A DNA stretch of 14,386 bases, from positions 1-14,386 of the forward strand of contig CALGIK010000104.1 of assembly GCA_937915515.1 (NCBI GenBank), written 5' to 3'. Shown piece after piece: positions 1-6,921 of this stretch (the stretch's first letter is position 1; every line of letters starts with the position of its first letter). The stretch comes from an uncultured Clostridia bacterium (GTDB taxonomy: Bacteria; Bacillota; Clostridia; Christensenellales; CAG-314). Position numbers and translations under genes: made by a program. The notes beneath the pieces are model-generated. The model saw only the letters and a list, made by a program, of their open reading frames with translations. It was not told the DNA's origin and searched no databases.

Positions 1-1223
1 TTATCGTTTAAATCAAATTTTTCGTAAAGATAATTTAAGTTGTTTTTTTGTCCGTTTTTATTATAAGTTTTTACGTTAAAAAGTCGTTCGTCAGGCTTAT
101 TTATTTTTTTATTTCGTTCATACGCAACAGAAGCTTCTTTAAGCGAAGCAATTAAATCAGGCAAAAAGACGTCTTTTAAGTCCGACAATATCTTGGTTTG
201 CTGATTTTCGGAAAGCAGTTTTTGGCTGTGGTAAAAAGCGTTGAGGATATCGGACAATTCCTTTGTTTTATTTAATATCGATTGACATTGCGTGACGGTA
301 TTTAAATTTATATCGTACATACTGTTTGTTAAATCGTCAGCTAAAAAGAGCAGGTGTCCTGTCGAAAATAATGCGTCAAAACCTCTATACATAAACCTTT
401 TTTTGCTTGAATCTGTTAAGGTCTTTTCAATTTTGTTAAGAATTTTTACTGCTTTTATTTCGCATTTATCAAAGGGATTTTTGCGCTTTTTGATAAAACC
501 AAATGCAATTACCCCTAAAACCAACAACAGACTTAGATAAGGCAAAAATACCGTCAAAAAAAGGTGCATGCTTTGCGAAATAACGCTGAAAGTTAATTGC
601 TTTTCTGTTTCGCCTATCAAACAATATGCCGTGTAACTGCCCTTTTTTAAATTAGATATTTTTATTTTTGATAAATTTTCGGTTATGCCGGTAAAAACAA
701 CATCGCCTTGGCTGTCAGTGATATTCCACGTTACAAGGTCGTTTAACAGGTTGCTTTTGCCGTTTACATTGACTTCTAAAACAACGTCGCTACTGGGCGA
801 AAGAAAGTTTTTGCCGCCTTTGTCCACAATAATATCTATTGTTTCCGCTTTTTCAAATACTGTTATCTGCATCCTTGCCTGAAGGGCAGTACCGTCGTTT
901 GTTTGTGCCGCCGCCCATAAATTTGCAGTGCCTTGTTTTTTGGGCGTAAACCAAGCTGTATTATTGTTTTTGTCGTTATTTTTTAAGAACGCTATCGCTG
1001 TGTCATCGCTCCCCCAAATAATACTGTCGCTGTTAAACGTGCCGCTTTCATAAAGAAATTCGAGTTTAACATCTCCTTTACTAAGCAATGCCACGCCGGT
1101 ATCTAAGCTGAATTTTGCTTTGAAACTTTCTGTTTGCGCAAAAACATGCGGCAAATTTATTGACATATATGCCGATAAAAAAATAAATAAGCACAAAACA
1201 ATAACCAAAGATTTTTTAAGCAT
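1..1223 (-). CDS. Ig-like, single-pass membrane-anchored surface protein (3'-truncated by window end)
   Basis: The frame is open for 407 codons from the ATG at 1223-1221 to the window edge, with no stop, so the C-terminus is missing. I do not recognise a named family. Residues 1-29 form a signal peptide with a hydrophobic core at about 5-19 and a signal peptidase I-like site VFA/QT after residue 29. Residues 34-123 resemble a bacterial Ig-like (BIG2-type) fold: IIWGSDDTAIAF, then FTPKKQGTANLWA and a closing ITVF strand. Residues 127-215 look like a second beta-sandwich. A membrane segment lies at about 220-244, followed by the positive stop-transfer KKRK. The tail of at least 160 residues is hydrophilic, mostly helical, and probably cytoplasmic. 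The start overlaps the end of the MscS gene by 8 bases, and AAAGGA lies 11 bases upstream within it, suggesting translational coupling. Function is unknown; a surface sensor or envelope-stability role is only a guess. Confidence 0.8.
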   Translation of the reverse strand, partial: MLKKSLVIVLCLFIFLSAYMSINLPHVFAQTESFKAKFSLDTGVALLSKGDVKLEFLYESGTFNSDSIIWGSDDTAIAFLKNNDKNNNTAWFTPKKQGTANLWAAAQTNDGTALQARMQITVFEKAETIDIIVDKGGKNFLSPSSDVVLEVNVNGKSNLLNDLVTWNITDSQGDVVFTGITENLSKIKISNLKKGSYTAYCLIGETEKQLTFSVISQSMHLFLTVFLPYLSLLLVLGVIAFGFIKKRKNPFDKCEIKAVKILNKIEKTLTDSSKKRFMYRGFDALFSTGHLLFLADDLTNSMYDINLNTVTQCQSILNKTKELSDILNAFYHSQKLLSENQQTKILSDLKDVFLPDLIASLKEASVAYERNKKINKPDERLFNVKTYNKNGQKNNLNYLYEKFDLND

Positions 1224-2166
1224 TTTTGTCAGCGTCCTTTGCCGCATCTAAATCAGTTTTGTTCATTTTTGATAATAGCTTTTTATTGTTTTTGTTATCA
1301 CCTTGCGGTGAAAACACTTGCCCTTCGCCCGATGCCAAAAAATGAACATCCAATTGTTTAAAGGGAATGATAATATTGTTTGACTTAAAGGCATCATAAA
1401 CCAAACGGGGCAAACGATTGTTTATATCCCAGTAGTCTTCTGTGTTTGACCATGCTCTTACAATGTAGGTTACGCCGCCGTCAAGATTTTGTTCGCTCAT
1501 AAAAATTATCGGAGCAGGCTTTTTCGAAATTTTCTCCTGTCCGCTAATTAATTCCTTAAGTATTTTTTCTACTAAATTTAAATCCGTATTGTAAGCTACA
1601 AAAAATTTCCATTCTAAACGTCGTGTCGGCAACGCACTAAAATTAATGACGTTGTTTGTAGTGACTGCGCTGTTTGGCAGTATCAGCAATTTGTTATCGA
1701 AAGAAATAAGTTCAAGGGTCATAAGCTTAATGTTTTGCACAATGCCTTCAATCCCGTTGACTTGCACATGGTCGCCGCGTTTAAAGGGCTTGTTGGCAAT
1801 AATTAATATTCCGTTTGCTAAATTTGCCAAGCTGTCTTTTAAAGCTAAACCGACAGCTAACGCAACGGAAGAAAATGCCACCAAAAGACTGCTTGTAGAT
1901 ATGCCGACAATATCGGCAATGCCAAAAATTAAAAATATCCATAAAACAACGGTAAGCAGCGCCGATACAAAGGTAATCGCAGCAACATCAATAGCCGTCC
2001 GGTACAAAATTTTTCGTACAAGCCAACATACAAAAGTGACTAAAATCCCACCCAAAACAGCGACAGCCAAAGCTATTACCATTTTTTTCCACCCGTCGCC
2101 GACAAAAAAGTTTTTTATCCCCTCAATTACCTGTACAAAAAAATCTGTTTCCTCAAATAAAAGCAT
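1216..2166 (-). CDS. MscS-family small-conductance mechanosensitive ion channel
   Basis: This 316-residue membrane protein should open under membrane tension and release solutes during hypo-osmotic shock. Three hydrophobic segments are visible at about 29-50, 64-84 and 91-109. The last runs into the pore-lining signature GLALKDSLANLANGI (106-120), followed by PFKRGDHVQVNG (127-138), the start of the beta domain, and LPNSAVTTNNVINFS (163-177), matching the conserved PN...NxxINFS stretch of MscS. The alpha/beta vestibule domain extends to about residue 275. Length is slightly above the usual MscS core of about 280, because of a hydrophilic Lys/Asp/Asn-rich tail (about 280-316). A good ribosome site (AGGAAGG) precedes the ATG, and a TTGACA promoter lies just upstream. 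It is the first gene of an operon with the overlapping Ig-like membrane protein. The family is secure; gating properties cannot be read from sequence. Confidence 0.95.
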   Translation of the reverse strand: MLLFEETDFFVQVIEGIKNFFVGDGWKKMVIALAVAVLGGILVTFVCWLVRKILYRTAIDVAAITFVSALLTVVLWIFLIFGIADIVGISTSSLLVAFSSVALAVGLALKDSLANLANGILIIANKPFKRGDHVQVNGIEGIVQNIKLMTLELISFDNKLLILPNSAVTTNNVINFSALPTRRLEWKFFVAYNTDLNLVEKILKELISGQEKISKKPAPIIFMSEQNLDGGVTYIVRAWSNTEDYWDINNRLPRLVYDAFKSNNIIIPFKQLDVHFLASGEGQVFSPQGDNKNNKKLLSKMNKTDLDAAKDADKNA

Positions 2167-2194
2167 TTTTTACCTTCCTAAGTTAATTATTAAC

Positions 2195-2223
2195 ATTTTA
2201 TTATAAAAACTTCAAGCTGTCAA
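2195..2223 (-). promoter_or_regulatory. Sigma-A-type promoter for the MscS operon
   Basis: Read on the minus strand, a perfect -35 box TTGACA (2223-2218) is followed by a 17-base spacer and a -10 box TAAAAT (2200-2195). The MscS start codon is 28 bases beyond the -10, leaving room for its AGGAAGG ribosome site. This is one of the two best promoters in the arm. Confidence 0.75.
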
Positions 2224-2271
2224 TAGCGCTGTTTTGGGAATAACATTATAAAGATTTTACAAACTAAAAAT

Positions 2272-3132
2272 ATGAAAAACCGTCATTCTTTTTTACTGAT
2301 AATCTTGGCTGTGTTGGTGTTGGCTTATCCCATTTTTATTGGTTTTTCACCTTGTCATATCGAGTTAAAACAAGAGAATATCAAAATTGCCATGCCTATC
2401 ATTATGTACCATCAAGTCTTAAAGGGCAAAAGCGGAATGTATATTGTAACACCGGAGCAGTTAGAAAGCGACTTAAAAATGTTTAAGGCGCAGGGATTCA
2501 ATTTTGTTTTGCCAAGTCAAATGATTGATTTTGTAGAGGGAAAAGGCGAACTGCCCAAAAAACCGATACTAATTTGTTTTGACGACGGGCATTACAACAA
2601 TATTTATTATGCTTATCCGCTGTTAAAAAAATATCAAGCTAAAGCGCTGTTCAATATTATAGGCGTATTCAGCAATAATAGCAGTTATAGCGGCTCTTTG
2701 TCTAACCCCGACTATTCGCATATGACATGGTCAGAAATAAGAAACCTTAATACAGACGAATGTATGGAATTAGGAAATCATAGCTACAATATGCACAATT
2801 ACAGACCTCGGTTTGGGATAAGCAAGCTGCCGGAGGAAACAACTGCTCAGTATATCAAAACACTTACCGATGACATAATGCATATGCAAAGCAAAATGGC
2901 AAATCAATGCGGCGTTATCCCTACGGTGTTTGCATATCCCTTTGGCAAGTATACTGTTGAAGGGCAGCAATTGCTGCCAAAATTAGGTTTCAAAATGACC
3001 CTTAATTGCAACGAAGGAGTGACAAAAATCAAATGGGGCGAACCTAAATCTCTTTTTGATTTAAGACGCATAAACCGCAGCGGACTATTATGCAGTACCG
3101 AAATTCTTTTAAAAATTAAAAAGTATTATTAA
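2272..3132 (+). CDS. Membrane-anchored polysaccharide deacetylase (NodB-homology, carbohydrate esterase 4)
   Basis: This 286-residue enzyme probably removes acetyl groups from N-acetylated sugars of peptidoglycan or another envelope glycan, outside the membrane. Residues 7-26 are a signal-anchor helix with no clear cleavage site. The catalytic domain shows IMYHQV (44-49), FDDG (103-106; Asp104 the expected base, Asp105 a metal ligand), the metal-binding pair His170 and His175 in GNHSYNMHN, and FAYPFGKY (220-227). LRRINR (264-269) is typical of the closing motif. The His pair is spaced HxxxxH rather than the commonest HxxxH. Substrate cannot be told from sequence; a spore-cortex or cell-wall enzyme is possible. 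No Shine-Dalgarno site precedes the ATG, only an A-rich leader, and a weak promoter-like TTGGGA (2234-2239)/TACAAA (2258-2263) sits so close that the mRNA may be nearly leaderless. It is transcribed away from the MscS operon and ends at a shared terminator. Confidence 0.92.
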   Translation: MKNRHSFLLIILAVLVLAYPIFIGFSPCHIELKQENIKIAMPIIMYHQVLKGKSGMYIVTPEQLESDLKMFKAQGFNFVLPSQMIDFVEGKGELPKKPILICFDDGHYNNIYYAYPLLKKYQAKALFNIIGVFSNNSSYSGSLSNPDYSHMTWSEIRNLNTDECMELGNHSYNMHNYRPRFGISKLPEETTAQYIKTLTDDIMHMQSKMANQCGVIPTVFAYPFGKYTVEGQQLLPKLGFKMTLNCNEGVTKIKWGEPKSLFDLRRINRSGLLCSTEILLKIKKYY

Positions 3133-3133
3133 C

Positions 3134-3165
3134 AAAAAAACAAGCAGAGTTATGCTTGCTTTTTT
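3134..3165. terminator. Bidirectional intrinsic terminator between deacetylase and RidA genes
   Basis: The arms CAAGCA (3141-3146) and TGCTTG (3153-3158) form a 6-bp stem with a six-base loop. An A-run (3134-3140) lies on the left and a T-run (3160-3165) on the right, so the hairpin can end transcripts from both convergent genes. The deacetylase stop codon is immediately upstream. Confidence 0.75.
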
Positions 3166-3233
3166 AATAAATCTTTTCTTTATATTCTTTTATATAAATT
3201 TGATATCTATCATTCGTATACTTTACAAAAAAA

Positions 3234-3605
3234 TTATAATTCTGCTATTGCTTCGATTTCAACCAAAACACTCTTTGGCAATTGCTTTACGGCTACACAG
3301 CTGCGTGCAGGCTTAGAAGTAAAATGTTTTGCGTATACTTCGTTAAATTTTGCAAAATCCGCCATATCAGTCAAAAAACAAGTTGTTTTTATTGTTTTTG
3401 TTATGTCGCTGCCTGCAGCTTTTAAAACCGCCGCAACGTTTAAACAAGACTGTTCTGTTTGTTCTTCTATATTGTCGCCCTTGATGTTTCCTGTAAGGGG
3501 GTCGATAGGTATCTGACCGCTTGTAATAACCAGAGAATTTGTAATCATACCTTGACTGTAAGGTCCGATTGCACCGGGTGCATTGTTAGTGCTTATTATT
3601 TTCAT
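3234..3605 (-). CDS. ridA: RidA family reactive enamine/imine deaminase (YjgF/YER057c/UK114)
   Basis: The family hydrolyses reactive 2-aminoacrylate-type enamines and imines released by pyridoxal-phosphate enzymes such as threonine/serine dehydratase, yielding 2-oxoacids and ammonia in the cytoplasm. The 123-residue length is typical. Diagnostic features are PGAIGPYSQG (10-19, with the conserved Tyr16), TSGQIPIDP (28-36), the carboxylate-binding Arg101 in PARSCVAV (99-106), Cys103, and Glu116 in VEIEAIAE. All expected active-site positions of the RidA subgroup are present, so I expect it to be active. The start is fixed by AAAGGAG seven bases ahead of the ATG. It is a single-gene unit with its own strong promoter, convergent with the deacetylase gene and divergent from the protease gene. 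No PLP-dependent dehydratase is present in the window. Confidence 0.96.
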   Translation of the reverse strand: MKIISTNNAPGAIGPYSQGMITNSLVITSGQIPIDPLTGNIKGDNIEEQTEQSCLNVAAVLKAAGSDITKTIKTTCFLTDMADFAKFNEVYAKHFTSKPARSCVAVKQLPKSVLVEIEAIAEL

Positions 3606-3626
3606 TGTTATCTCCTTTATTCAAAT

Positions 3627-3655
3627 ATTCTAACAATAAGCAATAATAATGTCAA
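3627..3655 (-). promoter_or_regulatory. Sigma-A-type promoter for ridA
   Basis: On the minus strand a perfect TTGACA (3655-3650) is followed by a 17-base spacer and TAGAAT (3632-3627), one base off consensus. It lies 21 bases upstream of the ridA start codon, which leaves a short leader containing AAAGGAG. This is the closest match to a housekeeping promoter in the arm. Confidence 0.8.
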
Positions 3656-3769
3656 ATCCAATATAATAAAACTAACATTTATTTTGGTTTTTAAAGAAAA
3701 ATAATAAAACTTCTTGTTTTTAATTTAAAATAGGTTAAAATAATATAAAATAGAAAAAAGGCGGCAAAT

Positions 3770-5089
3770 ATGAAATACTGTAAACTTACAAAAATTACAA
3801 TTTTGTTTTTGGTGGCAATGCTCGCTATATTTGGTTTAGCTTCCTGCACCTATGAAAAAGGCAAATCCGCTTACGACATAGCTGTCGAAAACGGGTTTAA
3901 AGGCACTCAAAGCCAATGGTTAAACAGTCTAAAAGGCAGCGACGGCACAAGCGCTTCAAAAATAACCATTGAGGAAATTTATCAGGAAGCGGGAGCAAAG
4001 GGTTATGAAGGCAGTTTTTTAGATTTTTTAAAGGAGTATTTAAGTTTTAACACCTTTGAGGACACCAAGTATGCATCAAATAAGGCGCTTTTATCCGTAG
4101 TAAGCATTGCTGTGACTCATAACAAGACAGGTCCATTATTTGGCGGAGCAGCTTATTCTGCGGCAGGCAGCGGCGTAATTTATCAACTTAATAAATTAAC
4201 CGGCGATGCTTATATTATTACTAATTATCACGTGTTATACAATGCTAATACTAATCGAATAGGCGAAAAGATAAGAGTTTTTCTTTACGGTATGGAATAT
4301 GAGGAATACGCAATAACCGCTTCTTATATGGGCGGAAGTATGACATACGATATCGCCGTTTTAAAGGTGGAAAACAGCAGCGTTTTACAAAACAGCTCGG
4401 CTTTAGCCGCCGGTATAGGCGACAGCGACAGCGTAGTTGTAGGTCAAACCGTCCTTGCAGCAGGCAATCCGGAGGCGGAAGGCTTATCTGTAACAAAAGG
4501 GATTTTAAGCGTCGACAGCGAGTATATAACCATGACGGGAGCTGACAACTTAACTCAATTGGAGTTTAGGGTTATGCGGGTTGACACGGGTATAAACGCT
4601 GGCAACAGCGGCGGCGGATTGTTTGACGCAAACGGAAATCTTTTAGGGATAGTATCGGCAAAAGTAGTTGACGAAAGCGTGGAAGCTATGGGATATGTGA
4701 TACCTAGCGTTGTGGCAGTAAGAGTAGCAGATAAAATAATTGACAGCGGCAGCTTAAACAAATGTCTTTTGGGTATTACCATTATGTCAGCTAACAGCAA
4801 AGCCGTTTTTGATACGGTAACTTTGACCACTCATATTGAGGAAACAGTTAAAATTCAATCGGTTGCAGAGGGCAGTTTAGCCAGCGGTATATTAATGCCT
4901 GACGATGTTTTGGTCAGCGTCAAAATTAATGACGGAAATGCGATACAAATAAAACGCACTTTTAACGTTGTCGATACCGTATTAATGTGCAATGTGGGCG
5001 ACAGGATAATATTTTCCGTTATAAGAAAGGGGCAGCCGCAGGAAATAGAAATAACCTTTACAGCAGCAAGCTTAACTAAAGTCATTTAA
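3770..5089 (+). CDS. Lipoprotein HtrA/Deg-type trypsin-like serine protease with PDZ domain
   Basis: This predicted surface protease should cleave misfolded or exported proteins outside the membrane. Residues 1-25 are a lipoprotein signal peptide ending in lipobox LASC, so Cys26 should be lipidated. Residues 33-56 (SAYDIAVENGFKGTQSQWLNSLKG region, key Tyr, GF.G, W.NSL.G) match a short motif common in Gram-positive surface and phage-tail proteins, and a degenerate second copy (GYEGSFLDFL) follows at 78-87. The trypsin-like domain at about 105-325 has a complete triad: His154 in TNYHVL, Asp194 in YDIAVL and Ser280 in GNSGGG (278-283). A PDZ domain follows at about 333-430 (LLGITI, then SVAEGSLASGILMPDDVL). 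At 439 residues it is normal for a one-PDZ Deg protein, but the lipoprotein anchor replaces the usual transmembrane helix. AAAGGCGG (3757-3764) is a near-consensus ribosome site. A weak promoter candidate is TTGTTT (3714-3719) with TAAAAT (3736-3741). Confidence 0.94.
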   Translation: MKYCKLTKITILFLVAMLAIFGLASCTYEKGKSAYDIAVENGFKGTQSQWLNSLKGSDGTSASKITIEEIYQEAGAKGYEGSFLDFLKEYLSFNTFEDTKYASNKALLSVVSIAVTHNKTGPLFGGAAYSAAGSGVIYQLNKLTGDAYIITNYHVLYNANTNRIGEKIRVFLYGMEYEEYAITASYMGGSMTYDIAVLKVENSSVLQNSSALAAGIGDSDSVVVGQTVLAAGNPEAEGLSVTKGILSVDSEYITMTGADNLTQLEFRVMRVDTGINAGNSGGGLFDANGNLLGIVSAKVVDESVEAMGYVIPSVVAVRVADKIIDSGSLNKCLLGITIMSANSKAVFDTVTLTTHIEETVKIQSVAEGSLASGILMPDDVLVSVKINDGNAIQIKRTFNVVDTVLMCNVGDRIIFSVIRKGQPQEIEITFTAASLTKVI

Positions 5090-5169
5090 CCTTAAATAAA
5101 GATTTTAGCGCTTAATTTGTCAATTGAGAAAGAATATTACCTTTATAAATCACTTATATAATAAAAAAA

Positions 5170-5225
5170 ATAACCCTTACGGCAAAATTAAAAGCAGGTT
5201 AATTCAGATTTGCCGTAAGGGTTAT
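5170..5225 (-). terminator. Strong intrinsic terminator of degV
   Basis: A perfect 17-bp stem pairs 5170-5186 with 5209-5225 (core TAACCCTTACGGCAAA). The 22-base loop contains a smaller AATTAA/TTAATT stem. In the minus direction the hairpin starts 18 bases after the degV stop and runs straight into eight T residues, the classical terminator arrangement. In the plus direction no T-run follows, so it may slow but should not efficiently stop protease transcripts; the stem may instead protect their 3' end. Confidence 0.88.
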
Positions 5226-5243
5226 AAAACACTATTAAAACAA

Positions 5244-6113
5244 TTATCTTTTTGTTCCTAAAAAGAATACTGCAAGAGTATCCGGTCCGCTGTGCGCTCC
5301 TATAACAGGGTCAAGATAATTTATTATGCAGTCCTTTACTTGTATTTGGCTTAAAATTTTGTCTCTCAGAGACATTGCATCGTCTATACAATCTCCATGA
5401 GCGATACAAATTATTTGTTCATTAGGGTTAACGATATTTTCAATAGTTTTTTGCGCCAAGACAGAAATCGACTTATTGCGCCCTACTACTTTACCTATGG
5501 CAACCAGTTTTCCGTTGTCATCGGCGTGCATTATGGGTTTTATGTTTATGATGTTTGCTAAAAGATAGCTCGTCGCTTTTACTCTGCCGCCCCTAAACAA
5601 GTAAAACAGATTGTCAACAGTAAAATAATGACAAAGTTTAAGCTTATTGTTTTCGAGCCAATCTGCCGTCTCATCTATCGTTTTGCCCTCTTTTTGCATC
5701 TTAGCGGCATACATAGCCATAAGTCCTTGCCCCATAGATGCGCCTAACGAGTCGACGGCTATTATTTTCCTTTGCGGATAACCGTTTTTAAGTAAGCTGA
5801 CAGCTTTAAGCGCATTACTGTAAGTGGCGCTTAAATTTGACGAAATGCTTAAATATATAATATCTTTACCCTCTTTAATATCCTGACCAAAGGCATTGAC
5901 AAAATCGTTATCGTTGACGCAAGAGGTTGTTATCAGCTCTTTTTTCCTTAACATTTTATAAAACGGTAAAAGGTCAACCGGATTATCCTTATCAAATCCT
6001 AAGTACTCCTTTCCGCCTGACAGAAACACAAGGGGGATAACTTTTATGCCGTATTGCTCAATTATTTCGTTTGTTAAGTTTGCGGATGAATCTGTGTAAA
6101 TTACGTAGCTCAT
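5244..6113 (-). CDS. DegV family fatty-acid-binding protein (FakB-like)
   Basis: DegV/FakB proteins hold a fatty acid so that the kinase FakA can phosphorylate it, feeding exogenous fatty acids into phospholipid synthesis in Gram-positive bacteria. The 289-residue length is standard. Family marks are TDSSANL (7-13), the lipid-contacting TTS (62-64), SISSNLSATYSNA (89-101), VDSLGASMGQG (120-130), the RGGR (174-177) loop, KPIMHADDNGKL (192-203), and the closing GAHSGPDTLAVFF (272-284). The classical TSQP is TSCV here, a moderate change near the lipid pocket. The start is supported by GAGGT ten bases upstream. No FakA/DAK2 kinase gene lies in the window, so the partner must be elsewhere. It is convergent with the protease gene and divergent from the XRE regulator, whose product might control it. 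Confidence 0.95.
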   Translation of the reverse strand: MSYVIYTDSSANLTNEIIEQYGIKVIPLVFLSGGKEYLGFDKDNPVDLLPFYKMLRKKELITTSCVNDNDFVNAFGQDIKEGKDIIYLSISSNLSATYSNALKAVSLLKNGYPQRKIIAVDSLGASMGQGLMAMYAAKMQKEGKTIDETADWLENNKLKLCHYFTVDNLFYLFRGGRVKATSYLLANIINIKPIMHADDNGKLVAIGKVVGRNKSISVLAQKTIENIVNPNEQIICIAHGDCIDDAMSLRDKILSQIQVKDCIINYLDPVIGAHSGPDTLAVFFLGTKR

Positions 6114-6203
6114 TGTTTTACCTCATTTAATATTTTTTGCATCTTATATTAATGCCCTTTTATTATATTAAAAACCTGCCGATTTTTTATTCTATTGTAG
6201 ATA

Positions 6204-6231
6204 ATTTTAACTCAACGGTTAAAACAGTCAA
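6204..6231 (-). promoter_or_regulatory. Candidate degV promoter overlapped by a 20-base dyad
   Basis: On the minus strand TTGACT (6231-6226) and TAAAAT (6209-6204) are separated by 16 bases. Within this, bases 6205-6224 form the dyad TTTTAACTCAACGGTTAAAA (7-base arms, six-base centre), covering the spacer and most of the -10 box. A dimeric protein bound there would block transcription, so this is a plausible operator. About 90 bases of leader follow before the degV start. Confidence 0.5.
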
Positions 6232-6253
6232 AAATAGAGATTTTTTTATCAAT

Positions 6254-6268
6254 TCTACTATGAGTAGA
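6254..6268. promoter_or_regulatory. Short dyad in the degV-xre divergent spacer, possible operator
   Basis: TCTACTATGAGTAGA is a perfect 6-base inverted repeat with a three-base centre, lying between the two outward-facing promoters (23 bases upstream of the degV -35 box and 25 bases upstream of the xre -35 box). Size and position suit a binding site for a helix-turn-helix dimer such as the adjacent XRE protein. Short dyads also occur by chance in AT-rich DNA. Confidence 0.35.
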
Positions 6269-6292
6269 GCGTAGTTTTGCACTGATATACAC

Positions 6293-6321
6293 TTGATTTT
6301 TTTGCAGAAATACCTTAAAAT
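6293..6321 (+). promoter_or_regulatory. Candidate xre promoter placing the transcript start at the ATG
   Basis: TTGATT (6293-6298) and TAAAAT (6316-6321) are separated by exactly 17 bases. The xre start codon begins at 6328, seven bases after the -10 box, which is where transcription normally initiates. If this promoter is used, the mRNA is leaderless. Confidence 0.5.
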
Positions 6322-6327
6322 AAAGAT

Positions 6328-6921
6328 ATGGAAGAAGAAAAGCTTAAAGAATCCATTGCCCGTAACCTTTTGTTTTACCGAACAAGAGCTAAACTCACGC
6401 AACTGGAGCTTGCCGAAAAACTTAATTATTCGGATAAATCCATATCAAAATGGGAGAGGGGCGAAGGCGTACCTGATATTTTTATTCTTTGTCAGCTGTC
6501 ACAGCTTTATGGAGTTACCGTCAACAATCTAATAAGCGACAAAACTCCCAAGAGAATTTTTGCAAAAGGCAATAAGGATATTATTTCTTTGTTAGCGTCA
6601 GGGTTAGTTTGGCTGGCAGCGGTTTTATGCTATGTTCTTTTAGGCATATTTGTTCCTTCTTTGTCAAAAACCTGGTTGGCTTTTGTATATGCTGTGCCTG
6701 CTTCGGCAATTGTTTTGTTAATTTTTAATCTTATCTTAAAGCGCAACTTAGTTTCATGCTTGTTAGCATCATTAATTTTTTGGGGAATAATATTGTCACT
6801 TTATTTAAGTTTTGCCGTGGACAACATTTGGCTGTTGTTTTTTATCGGCATCCCTTTACAAATATTGACGCTATTATGGTTTTTGCTGATAAAGCGTCTC
6901 AAAAAATTTCCAAAAATTTAA
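6328..6921 (+). CDS. XRE-family helix-turn-helix regulator with four C-terminal membrane segments
   Basis: The 197-residue protein joins a DNA-binding domain to a membrane domain. Residues 6-64 are a Cro/C1-type helix-turn-helix: LTQLELAEKLNYSDKSIS (23-40) is the turn region, and KWERGEGVPD (41-50) is the usual post-recognition-helix motif. Hydrophobic segments at about 85-108, 114-136, 141-163 and 166-188 predict four membrane helices. This layout is common in Bacillota as small membrane-tethered regulators, often of unknown signal. There is no Shine-Dalgarno sequence before the ATG, only AAATAAAGAT, consistent with leaderless translation from the promoter seven bases upstream. It is divergent from degV with two dyads between them, so control of degV or itself by membrane or lipid state is a reasonable inference but not shown. 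It is the last gene before the palindrome axis and has no clear terminator. Confidence 0.9.
   Translation: MEEEKLKESIARNLLFYRTRAKLTQLELAEKLNYSDKSISKWERGEGVPDIFILCQLSQLYGVTVNNLISDKTPKRIFAKGNKDIISLLASGLVWLAAVLCYVLLGIFVPSLSKTWLAFVYAVPASAIVLLIFNLILKRNLVSCLLASLIFWGIILSLYLSFAVDNIWLLFFIGIPLQILTLLWFLLIKRLKKFPKI

Noticed and set aside
292..882. Short plus-strand frames in the outer 1.2 kb
   Set aside because: They lie opposite the long continuous frame of the Ig-like membrane protein, which has a signal peptide, membrane helix and operon position.
1646..2206. 186-codon plus-strand open frame opposite the MscS gene (mirror at 12181-12741)
   Set aside because: It is the antisense shadow of a clear MscS gene; the translation is low-complexity, rich in Lys/Thr/Ser, with no domain signature.
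3770..5089. Phage tail-fibre gene, suggested by the GF.GT...W..SL motif
   Set aside because: The complete His/Asp/Ser triad, lipobox and PDZ domain identify a surface protease; no other phage gene is nearby.
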